Positions 1 to 9,900 of a stretch of 35,407 bases of DNA are shown here, in pieces. Under the pieces are notes generated by a model that did not search any database, was not told the origin of the DNA, and worked only from the letters and a program-made list of their open reading frames with translations. Both the position numbers and the translations under genes were made by a program. Position 1 is the first letter of the stretch. Each line of letters begins with the position of its first letter. Origin of the DNA: Granulicella sp. (GTDB lineage: Bacteria; Acidobacteriota; Terriglobia; Terriglobales; Acidobacteriaceae); contig JANYER010000440.1 of assembly GCA_025359825.1 (NCBI GenBank), positions 1-35,407 of the forward strand, in the 5' to 3' direction.

Positions 1-899
1 ACCCAGGACTCGACGATCTTGAGGGAGAAGGGTGCGCCGCGCAGGGGCATGGGTTTTTCGGTGGCGAGTGTATGGATGCGGGCGCTCATCTCTTTGAGTC
101 CGTCGAGCATGGAGTCGGAGGCGGCTTGCTGTTGCTGGATGGCGTCTTTGGCGGCGGCCTGGATGTTTTCGACGGCGAGGGGCTTGAGAGTGGTGCGGAG
201 GGTTGCATTGGCGGGGAGTGGGGTGAGGCCGAGGGGCTTGAGGGCGGGGAGGATGAGGCTGGCAGGGTCGACGGCTTCGCGTCGGGCGAGCTCGGTGGCG
301 AGCTGGGCGGCCAGGACGATGTGGGTGCGGGAGAGGGAGTCGTATACGGGTTGCTCGGTGGTGTAGAGGGCGAGAAGCGCGGCCAGGGTCTCATCCATGG
401 TGCGGGCGGCTTCCTTCTCTTTCTTTTGGAGGAGCCACTGGAGGAGAATGTTGGAGGCCTTGCTGACAGCGTCGGGGATGGGGGAGCCCTTGGGAAGGGC
501 CTTGATCTTGATGAGCTCGTTGCCGAGGTTGGAGGCGGCGGTGGAGACGTCGCTGGAGGTGGTGAGCTTGGTGAGGGTGGACATCGAGGCGGCGAGGCGG
601 GAGAGAGACTGAGCCATCTCACTGCGCTTCTGAAGCTCGTGGAGGGTGTCGTCGAGCTGGGCGCGGTCCTGGGGATCGAAGGGAACGTCGAGGAGAGCGT
701 GCTGGAGCTCTTCGAGGGCGATGGTGTTGCGGATGGCCTGGGCGAGGGTTGTGTAGTAGGCGCTGAGGTCGGCGGCGGTGACGGTCATCTGGGCGGCGGC
801 AGCCTTGGCGTCTTCGGCGACCTTGCAGGCGGTGATGGAGGCGACGAGGGTGAGGAGGCAGAGAGATCGCAGGAGGGTCTTGCAGGGGGCTGGAATCAC
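1..899 (-). CDS. Putative lipoprotein, hypothetical (3' end truncated by window start)
   Basis: Absent from the ORF track. Minus-strand open frame starts at GTG 899 and stays open to the window edge: VIPAPCKTLLRSLCLLTLVASITACKVAEDAKAAAAQMTVTAADLSAYYTTLAQAIRNTIALEELQHALLDVPFD... Signal peptide with lipobox-like ASITAC. AGGAG Shine-Dalgarno just upstream (taggagtgcaccGTG). Confidence 0.8.
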   Translation of the reverse strand, partial: MIPAPCKTLLRSLCLLTLVASITACKVAEDAKAAAAQMTVTAADLSAYYTTLAQAIRNTIALEELQHALLDVPFDPQDRAQLDDTLHELQKRSEMAQSLSRLAASMSTLTKLTTSSDVSTAASNLGNELIKIKALPKGSPIPDAVSKASNILLQWLLQKKEKEAARTMDETLAALLALYTTEQPVYDSLSRTHIVLAAQLATELARREAVDPASLILPALKPLGLTPLPANATLRTTLKPLAVENIQAAAKDAIQQQQAASDSMLDGLKEMSARIHTLATEKPMPLRGAPFSLKIVESW

Positions 900-1081
900 G
901 GTGCACTCCTAAGACGGCTTGTAGCGGGGCCTGAGCGGAGCGTCGCGGTGGCAAACCGTAGCGAGGAATCTCCACTGCGCGGAATTGTACGCAACCGGAT
1001 GTTCGCGGGCTACTGGTGGGCTTCGCATGATGCTGCGGATGCGGAGATACTTCCGCGGTTCGATGCTTCTACAATTCAGGT

Positions 1082-2215
1082 ATGAGCGTGATGTTTGAGG
1101 TCGATGGAACGGTCGAGGGTGGTGGGCGACGGGGGCGGTTGAAGCTGCCGCATGGAGTGGTGGAGACGCCGGTGTTTATGCCGGTGGGGACGGTGGCGAG
1201 TGTGAAGGCGGTGGAGCAGGGGGTGCTCGAGACGCTCGGTGGGGACGGTGTTGGGGCGCAGATTATTCTGGCGAATACGTATCACCTGTATCTGCGTCCG
1301 GGACACGAATTGGTCCGGCGAATGGGTGGGATACACGAGTTTATGAGCTGGGACCGGCCGATGCTGACGGACTCGGGTGGGTTCCAGGTGTTCAGCCTGA
1401 GCAAGCTGCGGAAGATTACGCCGGATGGAGTGGAGTTCCGGTCCCATCTGGATGGGAGCAAGCACTTCTTCTCGCCAGAGCACTCGATGGGGGTGCAGAT
1501 TGCGCTGGGTGCGGACGTGATGATGGTGTTCGATGAGTGTGTGGAGACTCCTGCGAGCTGGGAGCGGACGCGCGAGAGTATGGGTTTGACGCATGCCTGG
1601 GCGCAGCGGAGTAAAGACTTTTTTGCAGAGCACAAGCAGGAGGTGCCCTGGTTTGAGAAGTTGAATGGGTCGACGCAGAGTCTGTTCGGGATTGTGCAGG
1701 GTGGCATGTATGCAGACCTGCGGCAAGAGAGTGCGGAGCGGCTGGTGGAGATGGACTTTCCCGGCTATGCGATTGGCGGGCTGGCGGTGGGCGAGCCGCG
1801 CGAGGTGACTCGGGAGATGATTGCGCGGACGCTGGAGCATCTGCCGAAGGACAAGCCGCGCTATGTGATGGGGGTTGGGTATCCCGACGAGATTGAGGAG
1901 TACGCGAAGATGGGCGTGGACATGATGGACTGTGTGCTGCCGACGCGTGCAGGGCGGCATGGCCTGCTGTTCGTGCGGGACAAGGGAGGTGCGGTGCAAC
2001 GGATGAACATCAAGAAGCTGGAGTTTGCGGAGGATCAGCGGCCGATCGATGAGAACTGCTCATGCCTGGTGTGTAGGCGGTATACGCGGGCTTATTTGCG
2101 GCATCTGTATGCGGCGGGAGAGCCGCTTTCGGCGGTGCTGAACTCGGTGCATAATCTGGCGTTTTATCTGGACACGATGATCCGGGTGAGGGGTGAATTG
2201 AAGGCTGGATATTAA
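1082..2215 (+). CDS. tgt: Queuine tRNA-ribosyltransferase
   Basis: Motifs DSGGFQVFSLSKLRKITPDGVEFRSHLDGS, VMGVGYPDEI, DCVLPTRAGRHG and a zinc-binding CSCLVCRRYTRAYLRHL near the C-terminus. Confidence 0.98.
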   Translation: MSVMFEVDGTVEGGGRRGRLKLPHGVVETPVFMPVGTVASVKAVEQGVLETLGGDGVGAQIILANTYHLYLRPGHELVRRMGGIHEFMSWDRPMLTDSGGFQVFSLSKLRKITPDGVEFRSHLDGSKHFFSPEHSMGVQIALGADVMMVFDECVETPASWERTRESMGLTHAWAQRSKDFFAEHKQEVPWFEKLNGSTQSLFGIVQGGMYADLRQESAERLVEMDFPGYAIGGLAVGEPREVTREMIARTLEHLPKDKPRYVMGVGYPDEIEEYAKMGVDMMDCVLPTRAGRHGLLFVRDKGGAVQRMNIKKLEFAEDQRPIDENCSCLVCRRYTRAYLRHLYAAGEPLSAVLNSVHNLAFYLDTMIRVRGELKAGY

Positions 2216-2239
2216 TCGTTGGCGGGGCGGGAGGTTTGC

Positions 2240-2965
2240 GTGCTTGCAAGACGTATTGGGTTGATTGCGTTTGGTGTGATGTTCGCGCTGCGGATGGGCC
2301 ATGCGCAGGAGGTGAGCTTTCGGATTACTCCGTTGCGGCCGGTGGAGGAGTTGCGGGTGGAGGCTTTGCGGATGTCACCGCCGATAGAGGCGGGGAATTT
2401 ACGAGCGGCGGATTTGGTGGAGTTGGTGAAGCTGGACCCAACGATCAAGCTGGATGTGCGGTATGCGACGAGCGATAATTTTCTGGGGACGCCGGTATAT
2501 ACGCAGGCGAGGGCGTTTCTGGAGCGGCCTGCGGCGGAGGCTCTGGTGCAGGTGAGTCGCGAGGTGGCGGCGAGTGGGTATGGGTTGATCGTGCACGATG
2601 GGTATCGCCCGTGGTATGTGACGAAGATCTTCTGGGATGCGACGCCGAACGATAAAAAAATTTTTGTGGCGAACCCGGCGGAGGGGTCGAAGCATAATCG
2701 CGGTTGCGCGGTGGACCTGTCTCTGTATGACATGAAGACGGGTAAAGAGGTGCAGATGCCGAGTGGCTACGACGAGATGACGACGCGTGCGTATGCGAAT
2801 TACTCAGGCGGTACAGATGGGGAGCGGGCGCGGCGTGCGCTGCTGCGGCGGACGATGGAGCGGCAGCACTTTACGGTGAATCCTACGGAGTGGTGGCACT
2901 TCGACTACAAGGATTGGCGGCTTTATCCGATTGTGAATTTGAAGTTTGAGGATTTGGGGAGGTAG
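2240..2965 (+). CDS. VanX/DdpX-like D-alanyl-D-alanine dipeptidase, secreted
   Basis: LDVRYATSDNFLGTPVYTQA, HDGYRPWYVTKIFW, SKHNRGCAVDLSLYD, EWWHFDY. Start placed at GTG 2240 after a GGGCGGGAGG Shine-Dalgarno (the track starts at TTG 2219). N-terminal signal peptide ending near GHAQ. Confidence 0.9.
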   Translation: MLARRIGLIAFGVMFALRMGHAQEVSFRITPLRPVEELRVEALRMSPPIEAGNLRAADLVELVKLDPTIKLDVRYATSDNFLGTPVYTQARAFLERPAAEALVQVSREVAASGYGLIVHDGYRPWYVTKIFWDATPNDKKIFVANPAEGSKHNRGCAVDLSLYDMKTGKEVQMPSGYDEMTTRAYANYSGGTDGERARRALLRRTMERQHFTVNPTEWWHFDYKDWRLYPIVNLKFEDLGR

Positions 2966-2980
2966 CTGGAACTGGGTGCT

Positions 2981-3820
2981 TCAGGGTGCGGTGGTGTTGA
3001 TGATGGTGGGGAGCTTCCAGCGCTTGAGGAGTTCGGCGTATTGCTGGGCGGGGAGTTGCACGAGGACAGGATGGCGTTTGGGGTCGAGCCATGCGATGAG
3101 GGCTTTGAGCTCGGACTGCGGCATGGCGGTGCAGCCTACGGTTCCTTTGCCAGCTCCCTGCCAGATGTGAAGGAAGATGCAGGAGCCGCCGCCGGGTTTG
3201 GGTTTTGCTGTGGCGGTCGGGACGGTGCTGCTATGGTCGCTTCCGCCGTTATGGCCGACGACGATGCCCCAACGGTAGGACTCTCCGGCGCTGCGCATGT
3301 GCTCGGAGCTATTCCAATCGGGCGTGAACGCGGCGCGATCTGGGGGCGGATTTACGATGCGGTTGTACTGTTTGGAGGCTACGTCGTCGATGCACTCGGT
3401 GGTGGGAGTGAGGGCGAGGTACGGCATCTTTGTGCCGGGCGTGAACTCCGGTGCATAGCCGAAGGTGGTGCCAAGCGAGAAGATGCCGGCGGGGGCTTTG
3501 CCGTCGCCCTCCTGCTTGATGGGGTCGGTTGCGGCGCGGAGTTTGGGTACGGTGGTGGGGAGGATGCCGAGGCCCCAGCCCAGGCCGTGTTTGCCGACGA
3601 CGATTTCGAAGGATGGGCCAATGGGGAGCCAAGGGGCTTTGGGTGAGGTGCGCTCGTAGCGCTGGAGGTGGCCGGTGACGGCGTTCCAGTCGGCGGTGGT
3701 GACGGTGATCATCTGGGTGGAACTGATTGCAGCGGACTTGGCGTCAGTGGACTGCGATTGCGCGACGGTGCTAGTGGTGAGGGCCGACAGGAGGCAGAGC
3801 AGGGCGCGGGAGGGTTTCAT
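2981..3820 (-). CDS. L,D-transpeptidase-like (YkuD/YafK-like) secreted protein
   Basis: Signal peptide; SCIFLHIWQGAGKGTVGCTAM resembles the His...GC catalytic region of the L,D-transpeptidase superfamily. Convergent with the dipeptidase gene. Confidence 0.8.
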   Translation of the reverse strand: MKPSRALLCLLSALTTSTVAQSQSTDAKSAAISSTQMITVTTADWNAVTGHLQRYERTSPKAPWLPIGPSFEIVVGKHGLGWGLGILPTTVPKLRAATDPIKQEGDGKAPAGIFSLGTTFGYAPEFTPGTKMPYLALTPTTECIDDVASKQYNRIVNPPPDRAAFTPDWNSSEHMRSAGESYRWGIVVGHNGGSDHSSTVPTATAKPKPGGGSCIFLHIWQGAGKGTVGCTAMPQSELKALIAWLDPKRHPVLVQLPAQQYAELLKRWKLPTIINTTAP

Positions 3821-3900
3821 TGGTTGCAGTGTATGCCAAGGGCGACGCGTTCCAATGGAGTGGGAAGGAAGTTGTGGTGCGATGCGCGATGCGTGGGTAT

Positions 3901-4314
3901 CTATGGAGTGGTGGTTGCTAGCTTGCAGGCGCCGTAGTCTTTGGAGATCTTATCCACGAGGAAGGTGGGTTTGCCTGAGGAGTCTTTCTTCTTCTTGCCT
4001 TTGATCTTGACGCGCTCGTCGGTCTTGAGGAGCGCGGTGTCGCCCATGAGCATATAGGTCTTCTGGTCGCCCTCGTTGAGCAGGGAGACGCCGTTCGGGG
4101 TGGAGCGGGCGCAGCCGGTGATGGAGGGTGGCTGGCGGACTGCGAAGTAAATTCCTACGCCGATGGCCGCACCCACCGCGGCTACGGCGACGAAGATGCC
4201 GATGACCTGGCCCTTACTGATGATGCTGTCTGCTCTGGCCTGGCGGGTGGTGGTAAAGAGCAGGAAGCATAGGAGGAGGAGGGAGAGTGGGAGTTTGAGC
4301 CAGCGTTTCTTCAT
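3901..4314 (-). CDS. Hypothetical small membrane/exported protein
   Basis: MKKRWLKLPLSLLLLCFLLFTTTRQARA signal/TM, second hydrophobic helix, Lys-rich KIKGKKKKDSSGK C-terminal part. Start placed at ATG 4314 (internal to the track ORF at 4362). Confidence 0.65.
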   Translation of the reverse strand: MKKRWLKLPLSLLLLCFLLFTTTRQARADSIISKGQVIGIFVAVAAVGAAIGVGIYFAVRQPPSITGCARSTPNGVSLLNEGDQKTYMLMGDTALLKTDERVKIKGKKKKDSSGKPTFLVDKISKDYGACKLATTTP

Positions 4315-4431
4315 GGATGACTTTCTCGAAGGCGGGATGGGAAGAACGGGGCCTGAGGGCAAGTCGTGCTGTCGAGCTGCGTTTTGTGGAGTCGGACTTC
4401 TAACCTGCTGAGATGGAATTTATGGTACGTG

Positions 4432-5208
4432 CTAGTGGGAGTCAAGTAGAGATTGGACGGGTTCTTGCGGCGTAGGCTCGCTGGGCTGGGGGTTTGACTC
4501 GGGCTCGGGCTGGAGTTTCAAGGTGAGGAGCCAAAGGGCTACTACCAGGAGGTATCCGGCGGCGGAGGTGTAGGACCAGCGGGCATAGGCCTGGGCGTCG
4601 CGATGGATCGCGGCGACGGTGCGGCCGACCTGAGCAGCGAGGCTGATGGAGGCGTAGAGCGCGAGTCCGAGAGCGACGGGACGCAGCAGGTTCAGGCCCG
4701 GCTGATTCGGACGCGGCTGGCTGGAGTGCTGAATGTTCGAAGCAGGAGTGGTAACGATCCAGAGGAAAAGAGCGAGCAGAAGGAAGTAGAGGAAGGTCTG
4801 GGCGCGGTCGATGGGGAGGGGGATGTGGGGTGGGAGTTGGGCGATTGCGAGGGTAGTTGCGGTGCTGGATGCGACTACTGCCAGTAGTGCGAGGAGGGCG
4901 CGGGGGAGGGTCCAGCCGCCTCGTTCGCGGATGAGGGCGAGGGTGAGCTCGATAGCGACGGCTGCCTGGAGGAGTAGATCCAGAAGAGAGAAGCTGGTGT
5001 TGAGGCTGGCGTAAAAGTCAGGTGGGAGGTGTCCGTAGAGCGCGAAGAGGCAAGCGGCACGGAGCGGGTAGAAGGTGATGAGCGCAGTGAAGGCGGGAAG
5101 CTTGCGTGCGATGTTGCGAGAGAAGATGGCGGCGACGAGCGTGATCTGAAGGACCAGACTGAGGGTCCAGAGGGTGTTGTTAAGGACGGATTGGGGGATG
5201 GATGGCAT
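4432..5208 (-). CDS. Hypothetical multi-pass membrane protein
   Basis: 258-aa ORF with multiple hydrophobic segments and a plausible start (MPSIPQSVLNNTLWTLSLVLQITLVAAIF). Confidence 0.7.
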   Translation of the reverse strand: MPSIPQSVLNNTLWTLSLVLQITLVAAIFSRNIARKLPAFTALITFYPLRAACLFALYGHLPPDFYASLNTSFSLLDLLLQAAVAIELTLALIRERGGWTLPRALLALLAVVASSTATTLAIAQLPPHIPLPIDRAQTFLYFLLLALFLWIVTTPASNIQHSSQPRPNQPGLNLLRPVALGLALYASISLAAQVGRTVAAIHRDAQAYARWSYTSAAGYLLVVALWLLTLKLQPEPESNPQPSEPTPQEPVQSLLDSH

Positions 5209-5264
5209 GGGCTTTGGCCAGGTACTCGTTGCACAGTACTTGGTACCAGGTCTAGTGCGGGGGA

Positions 5265-6578
5265 TTAGTCGTCGTCTGGGGGGCCGGAGGGCTTCTCGGC
5301 GATGAGCTGCTGAGGGGTGCGGAGGGTGTGGATTTTGAGGTAGGGCTGGGGTGGCTGAGTGTAGTCGAAGCAGTCGGAGAAGTCATCGGCGAGTACATCG
5401 CGGGAGCCGAGGGAGGGGAGACCGAAGTTCTCTTCGATGTAGCTGAGGAAGCCGGAGGCCTCGTGGGTGACGTGGGAGACGTAGCTGCGTTTGGCGTAGG
5501 GCGAGACGACGATGAGGGGGACGCGGAAGCCGAGGCCCATGGTATCGACCTGGGGTGGCGGGACGTGATCGTACCAGCCGCCCCAGTCGTCCCAGGAGAT
5601 GAAGATGGCGGTGGAGTTCCAGAAGGTAGAGGTGCCGATGGCGTTGGTGATGGCAGCGACCCAGTCGGGTCCTTCAGGCAGGGAGCCGGGGTGGTCGGAG
5701 TGGTTGAAGGTGGGGACGACCCAGGTGACCTGGGCGAGTTTGCCCTTGGCGATATCGGTGAGGATGTTGGTCTCGGGCGAGATGATGTTGGTCTTCCAAT
5801 CCTTACCGAAGCGGATGTGGCGTATGGCCTGGAAGGCGGAGATGATGTAGTAGCTGTCCTTCGTGCCGGGTGCGTAGTACTTCCAAGAGACGCCCTTGGC
5901 GTCGAGCAGGTCTGCCATGGTGGGGTAGTCGAAGCAGGGGAAGACGCCGGGGAGTTCAGTTCCGTTGGGGCCGACAAGGGCGACGCGGGCGCTGGCTTCG
6001 GCGTCGCAACCCCAGACGCTGCCGGAGGGGTTGCCACTGGCCTCGCCGGACTGGCCGGCGATCATGTACTGGTGGGCGACGAAGCTGGGGCCAGTGTTGG
6101 ACTGGAACATGCGGTCGCCGATGACGAAGCGAGCGGCCAGGTCCCAGTAAGGCTGGGTGTCCGCGTGGGGGACGTAAGCGTAGGGCAGGGTGGGGTCGGC
6201 ACCGCCTTCATGGGCGAAGCCGTCCATCTTTCCGTTGTTCCAATCGAGCCACCAACTGGTGTGGGAGTGGTCGACATCGCGGCCATCGGAGAGGGAGACA
6301 GAGCGAAGTGGGATGAGGACTTTCTTGTTCATCCCGGAGTGGACAGTATCGGCGCCGGGGAAGCCGTTGAAGAGATTATCGAAGGACCGGTTCTCCTGCA
6401 TGATGATGACAACATGCTGGATAGGGGAGGGTGCCGTCTGCTGGGTGGGGACGGTGGGGAGAGAGCCGGCTGCGGAGCTGGCGAAGGGGGCGATGCCTCC
6501 GCTGCCGCAGCCAATGCCAATGCCAAGGAGGGTGGCAGAGGTGAACCAAATGGCTGCATCGCTGAGAGAAGACTTCAA
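5265..6578 (-). CDS. Phosphoesterase family protein (phospholipase C / AcpA-type acid phosphatase)
   Basis: QHVVIIMQENRSFDNLFNGFPGAD, TGPSFVAHQYMIAGQ, FISWDDWGGWYDHVPPP, GLGFRVPLIVVSPYAK: hallmark motifs of the PlcC/AcpA phosphoesterase family. Confidence 0.92.
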   Translation of the reverse strand: MKSSLSDAAIWFTSATLLGIGIGCGSGGIAPFASSAAGSLPTVPTQQTAPSPIQHVVIIMQENRSFDNLFNGFPGADTVHSGMNKKVLIPLRSVSLSDGRDVDHSHTSWWLDWNNGKMDGFAHEGGADPTLPYAYVPHADTQPYWDLAARFVIGDRMFQSNTGPSFVAHQYMIAGQSGEASGNPSGSVWGCDAEASARVALVGPNGTELPGVFPCFDYPTMADLLDAKGVSWKYYAPGTKDSYYIISAFQAIRHIRFGKDWKTNIISPETNILTDIAKGKLAQVTWVVPTFNHSDHPGSLPEGPDWVAAITNAIGTSTFWNSTAIFISWDDWGGWYDHVPPPQVDTMGLGFRVPLIVVSPYAKRSYVSHVTHEASGFLSYIEENFGLPSLGSRDVLADDFSDCFDYTQPPQPYLKIHTLRTPQQLIAEKPSGPPDDD

Positions 6579-6908
6579 AAGAATGTTCCTTGGAGTGGGG
6601 CTGTGCGCCGAGCTCTAATCACGCAAATTGTATGCGTTGTGACTATCTAAGCACAGGCAGGCTGAGGGTTGCACGCTATATTTTATTTCATTTTGGAACT
6701 TTCGTAACTGGCTGAAAGGTGGCGCGATGGGTTGAAGTTTTGCCTCACAAGTTTCTGTGAGGTCTGACCACTTGGGAAGAGACTGTGGGAAGGGCGTATC
6801 GAGTGGGGCGCAGACGTTAAAAGCGGTTGACTCTTCTGGAAGAAGATGAGTAGAGTTTAACGCGATTTCACCACTCATGTTTCACGGTTTTATCTTTCGG
6901 AGGCTTCT

Positions 6909-9900
6909 GTGCGTATTTCTCGATTGGTTTTGTTTCTTGGCGTAGCCCTGCTTCTTTGCGGGTCTGCAGCGATGTTTGGACAGGCTGTAAGCGCCACGTT
7001 GCTGGGGTCTGTGAATGACTCCACCGGTGCAGCTGTGCCCAAGGCGAAGGTAACTGTCACGCAGGCTGGCACAGGTGCGGTGCATGAGACGGTAACCAAT
7101 GAAAGCGGTAACTACACCTTTCCGGATCTGCAGCCTGGTACCTATACGGTGACGGTCGAGGCGGGTGGATTCAAAAAATCAACCCATCAGAGTGTAGACG
7201 TGCTGGTGAACTCTTCCACTCGTATGGACATGGATCTTTCCGTGGGTGCTGCGAGCGAGACGGTGCTGGTGACGACGGCCCCTGCGCTATTGCAGACAGA
7301 CCGAGCCGACATCAGCACGAAGATTGAGGCGAAGCAGGTAGCGGACCTGCCGATTGGAACGAACCGCAACTTTCAATCGCTGTTGAACCTAGTTCCGGGA
7401 ACATCGCCGGCGACGTTCCAGCACTCGCAGTTCTTTAATGCGCAGGGTGCGCTGCAGACGCAGGCGAACGGACTGCCCCGCATGGGCAACATCTATCAAA
7501 TTGAAGGAATCGACGACAACGAGAGGACGGGTCTGTTGCAGATCATCATTCCTCCAGCCGAGGCGATCCAGTCGGTTGATATTTCAACCAATAACTTTGA
7601 GGCTGAGCTTGGTCGCGCTACGGGTGCGGTGACAAACGTCATTCTGAAGTCCGGCACAAACAGGTTCCATGGGTCGGCGTTTGAGTTTATCCAGAACAAT
7701 GCAGTGAATGCGCGGTCTTACTTTGGCGGACCACTGGGCCATCTCTCGTACAACTACTTTGGCGGCAGCATCGGCGGGCCGATCTGGAAGGACAAGCTGT
7801 TCTTCTTCGCGGACTACCTGCGGACGACCGACCATGAGAAGTTGTCCAACACCTTCAGCATTCCTCCGCCGCAGTGGTACACGCCAGTGAGCGGGTTTAT
7901 CGACCTGAGCGGACCGTTGAATACGGGCACGGGGGCAGGCCAGGTTTACGACCCAACAACGGGTAACGGCGTAACTACGTTGCGTACGGCTTTTCCGAAC
8001 AACCAGATTCCGATCGGCAAAGTGAATGCGGTATCGCTGGCGTTCCTACAGGGTATCGGCAAGGTCGCTCAACCGAACCAGAATGTAGCAAACCTCGCCA
8101 ACCCGTCCAATAACTACGTTACGAATTTGCCCTTTACCAAAGAGGGCAACAGCTTCGATGTGAAGCTCGATTATGTGTTGAGCACCAAAGACCATCTTTC
8201 GGGACGGTACAGCTTCCAACGCTCGAATACGTTCCAGGCACCGGCGTTCGGATCGTTCCTTGGTGGTCCTGCAGGTGGCGGCTTTGAAGGTTCGGGAACG
8301 CAGACGGCGTATAGCACCGGAGTGAACTACGACCACACATTCACCTCGACGTTGCTGACGGAGTTCCGCATCGGTGTAGCGCATCTGGTTAATAACGCTC
8401 AGCCGACGAACTACGGTTCGAACGATGCAACGACCGCAGGTGTCCCCGGCGTGAACATCGCTGGTCAGCCGTTTACGACTGGACAGGTTGGGATCACGGT
8501 GGGCAACTTTAGCGGCCCGCTGATCGGCTACTCGGCGTCGGTGCCGTGGATTCGCGCTGAGGCGAACATCGACTTCGTCAACGTGTGGACCAAAGTGCTG
8601 AAGAACCACACCATCAAAGGTGGCGTGGACGTGCGGCGCGTGCGCGACGACTTGCTGCAGGATCAGACCTATAGCCCGCGCGGTGCGTTTACGTTTGGGG
8701 AGAACCAGACGTCGAACTCCGGCAAATCGACCAACGTTGCGAACGATATCGCGAGCTTCCTGCTGGATGTACCCAACCAGACGGGTCGCGACCTTAACAC
8801 GTTCTTTCCGGCGTATCGGCAGTGGTGGTTCTTTGCATTCGTGAGCGACAAGTGGCAGGCCTCGTCGAAGCTGACGGTAGACCTCGGGCTGCGCTGGGAG
8901 TTTTATCCTCCGGCTACTCCGCGGAAGGATGGAGGCTTCTCCAACTACAACCAGACGAATAACACGCTGGTGATTGCAGGCGTGGGCGGAAATGCAGCGA
9001 ATCTTGGCATGAAGACGCAGTTCAAGAACTTTGCTCCACGCACTGGTTTCTCGTACCGCATCAATGACAGCACGGTGGTACGTGGCGGATTCGGAATCAG
9101 CTACACGTCGTTCCCGGACAACAACTACGCGTATAACTTTCCCATCCGTGCCAACAACAGCTACCTGCCTGTAGGAGTCGGCCAAATCTCTTCGTATACG
9201 TCGGCTGTGCTTGGGGATGGAGTGACGGTTGCAAGCTTCCAGGCGGGCTTCCCGGCACCTGTACCAGTCGCGATTCCAGCGAATGGCATTATTCCCGCCA
9301 CCACGACGGCGCTGGTAGGCCAGAGCTACAACATCATCAACCTGAACTACAAGAACCCCTACGTGGAAGCCTGGAATGTTGCGATCCAGCGCGCACTGCC
9401 GGGTTCAATGTCGTTGCAGTTGGCGTACGTGGCAAACCACGGCGTCGCGATCTCGGGAAACCAGAACATCAACCTGCCGAGTGCGTATGGTGGTGGTGCA
9501 AACTCTGACCCGGAGTACAACTGCATTGGTTGCGTAGCGGACCCGGTGACGGGAATCACTCCGCATCGTACTGCCGCGAGCAACCTGTTGTTCCAAGGCT
9601 ACTCTTCCAATTATCAATCGCTGCAGGTACAGCTTACGCGCCGGTTCACCAAGGGGCTGGGCTTCACCTCGGCGTTTACCTACGGCAAGGCGCTGGGCTA
9701 TCTCAACGGTGACGATGGAGGGTTGCAGTTCTTCATCAACCAACGCCGGAACTATGCGCCCCTTGACTTTGACCGGAAGTTCAACTTCGAGCAGAGCTTT
9801 ACCTATGAATTGCCGGTCGGGCGCGGACACAAATACCTAAGCAGCGGATTTGGTGCCTATGCCTTGGGCGGCTGGAAGCTGGCGGGAACGGTCTCGCTGG

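Noticed and set aside
72-1085. 337-aa + strand ORF (and 86..622 -, 619..975 -)
   Set aside because: Low-complexity Gly/Glu/Val-rich (or Ser/Pro-rich) translations antisense to or out of frame with a better-supported minus-strand lipoprotein gene; typical high-GC spurious ORFs.
1076-1999. 307-aa minus-strand ORF antisense to tgt
   Set aside because: His/Arg/Leu-rich shadow ORF with no recognisable domain; tgt is unambiguous.
2240-2965. Vancomycin-resistance cassette
   Set aside because: Only a VanX-like dipeptidase is present; no VanH/VanA ligase or VanRS regulators nearby, and such dipeptidases are widespread in non-resistant bacteria.
5328-6650. 440-aa + strand ORF antisense to the phosphoesterase
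   Set aside because: Gly/Val/Asp-rich shadow translation; the phosphoesterase motifs are on the opposite strand.
8046-9185. 379-aa minus-strand ORF inside the TonB-dependent receptor gene
   Set aside because: Arg/Val-rich antisense frame with no start context or domain; explained by codon structure of the real gene.
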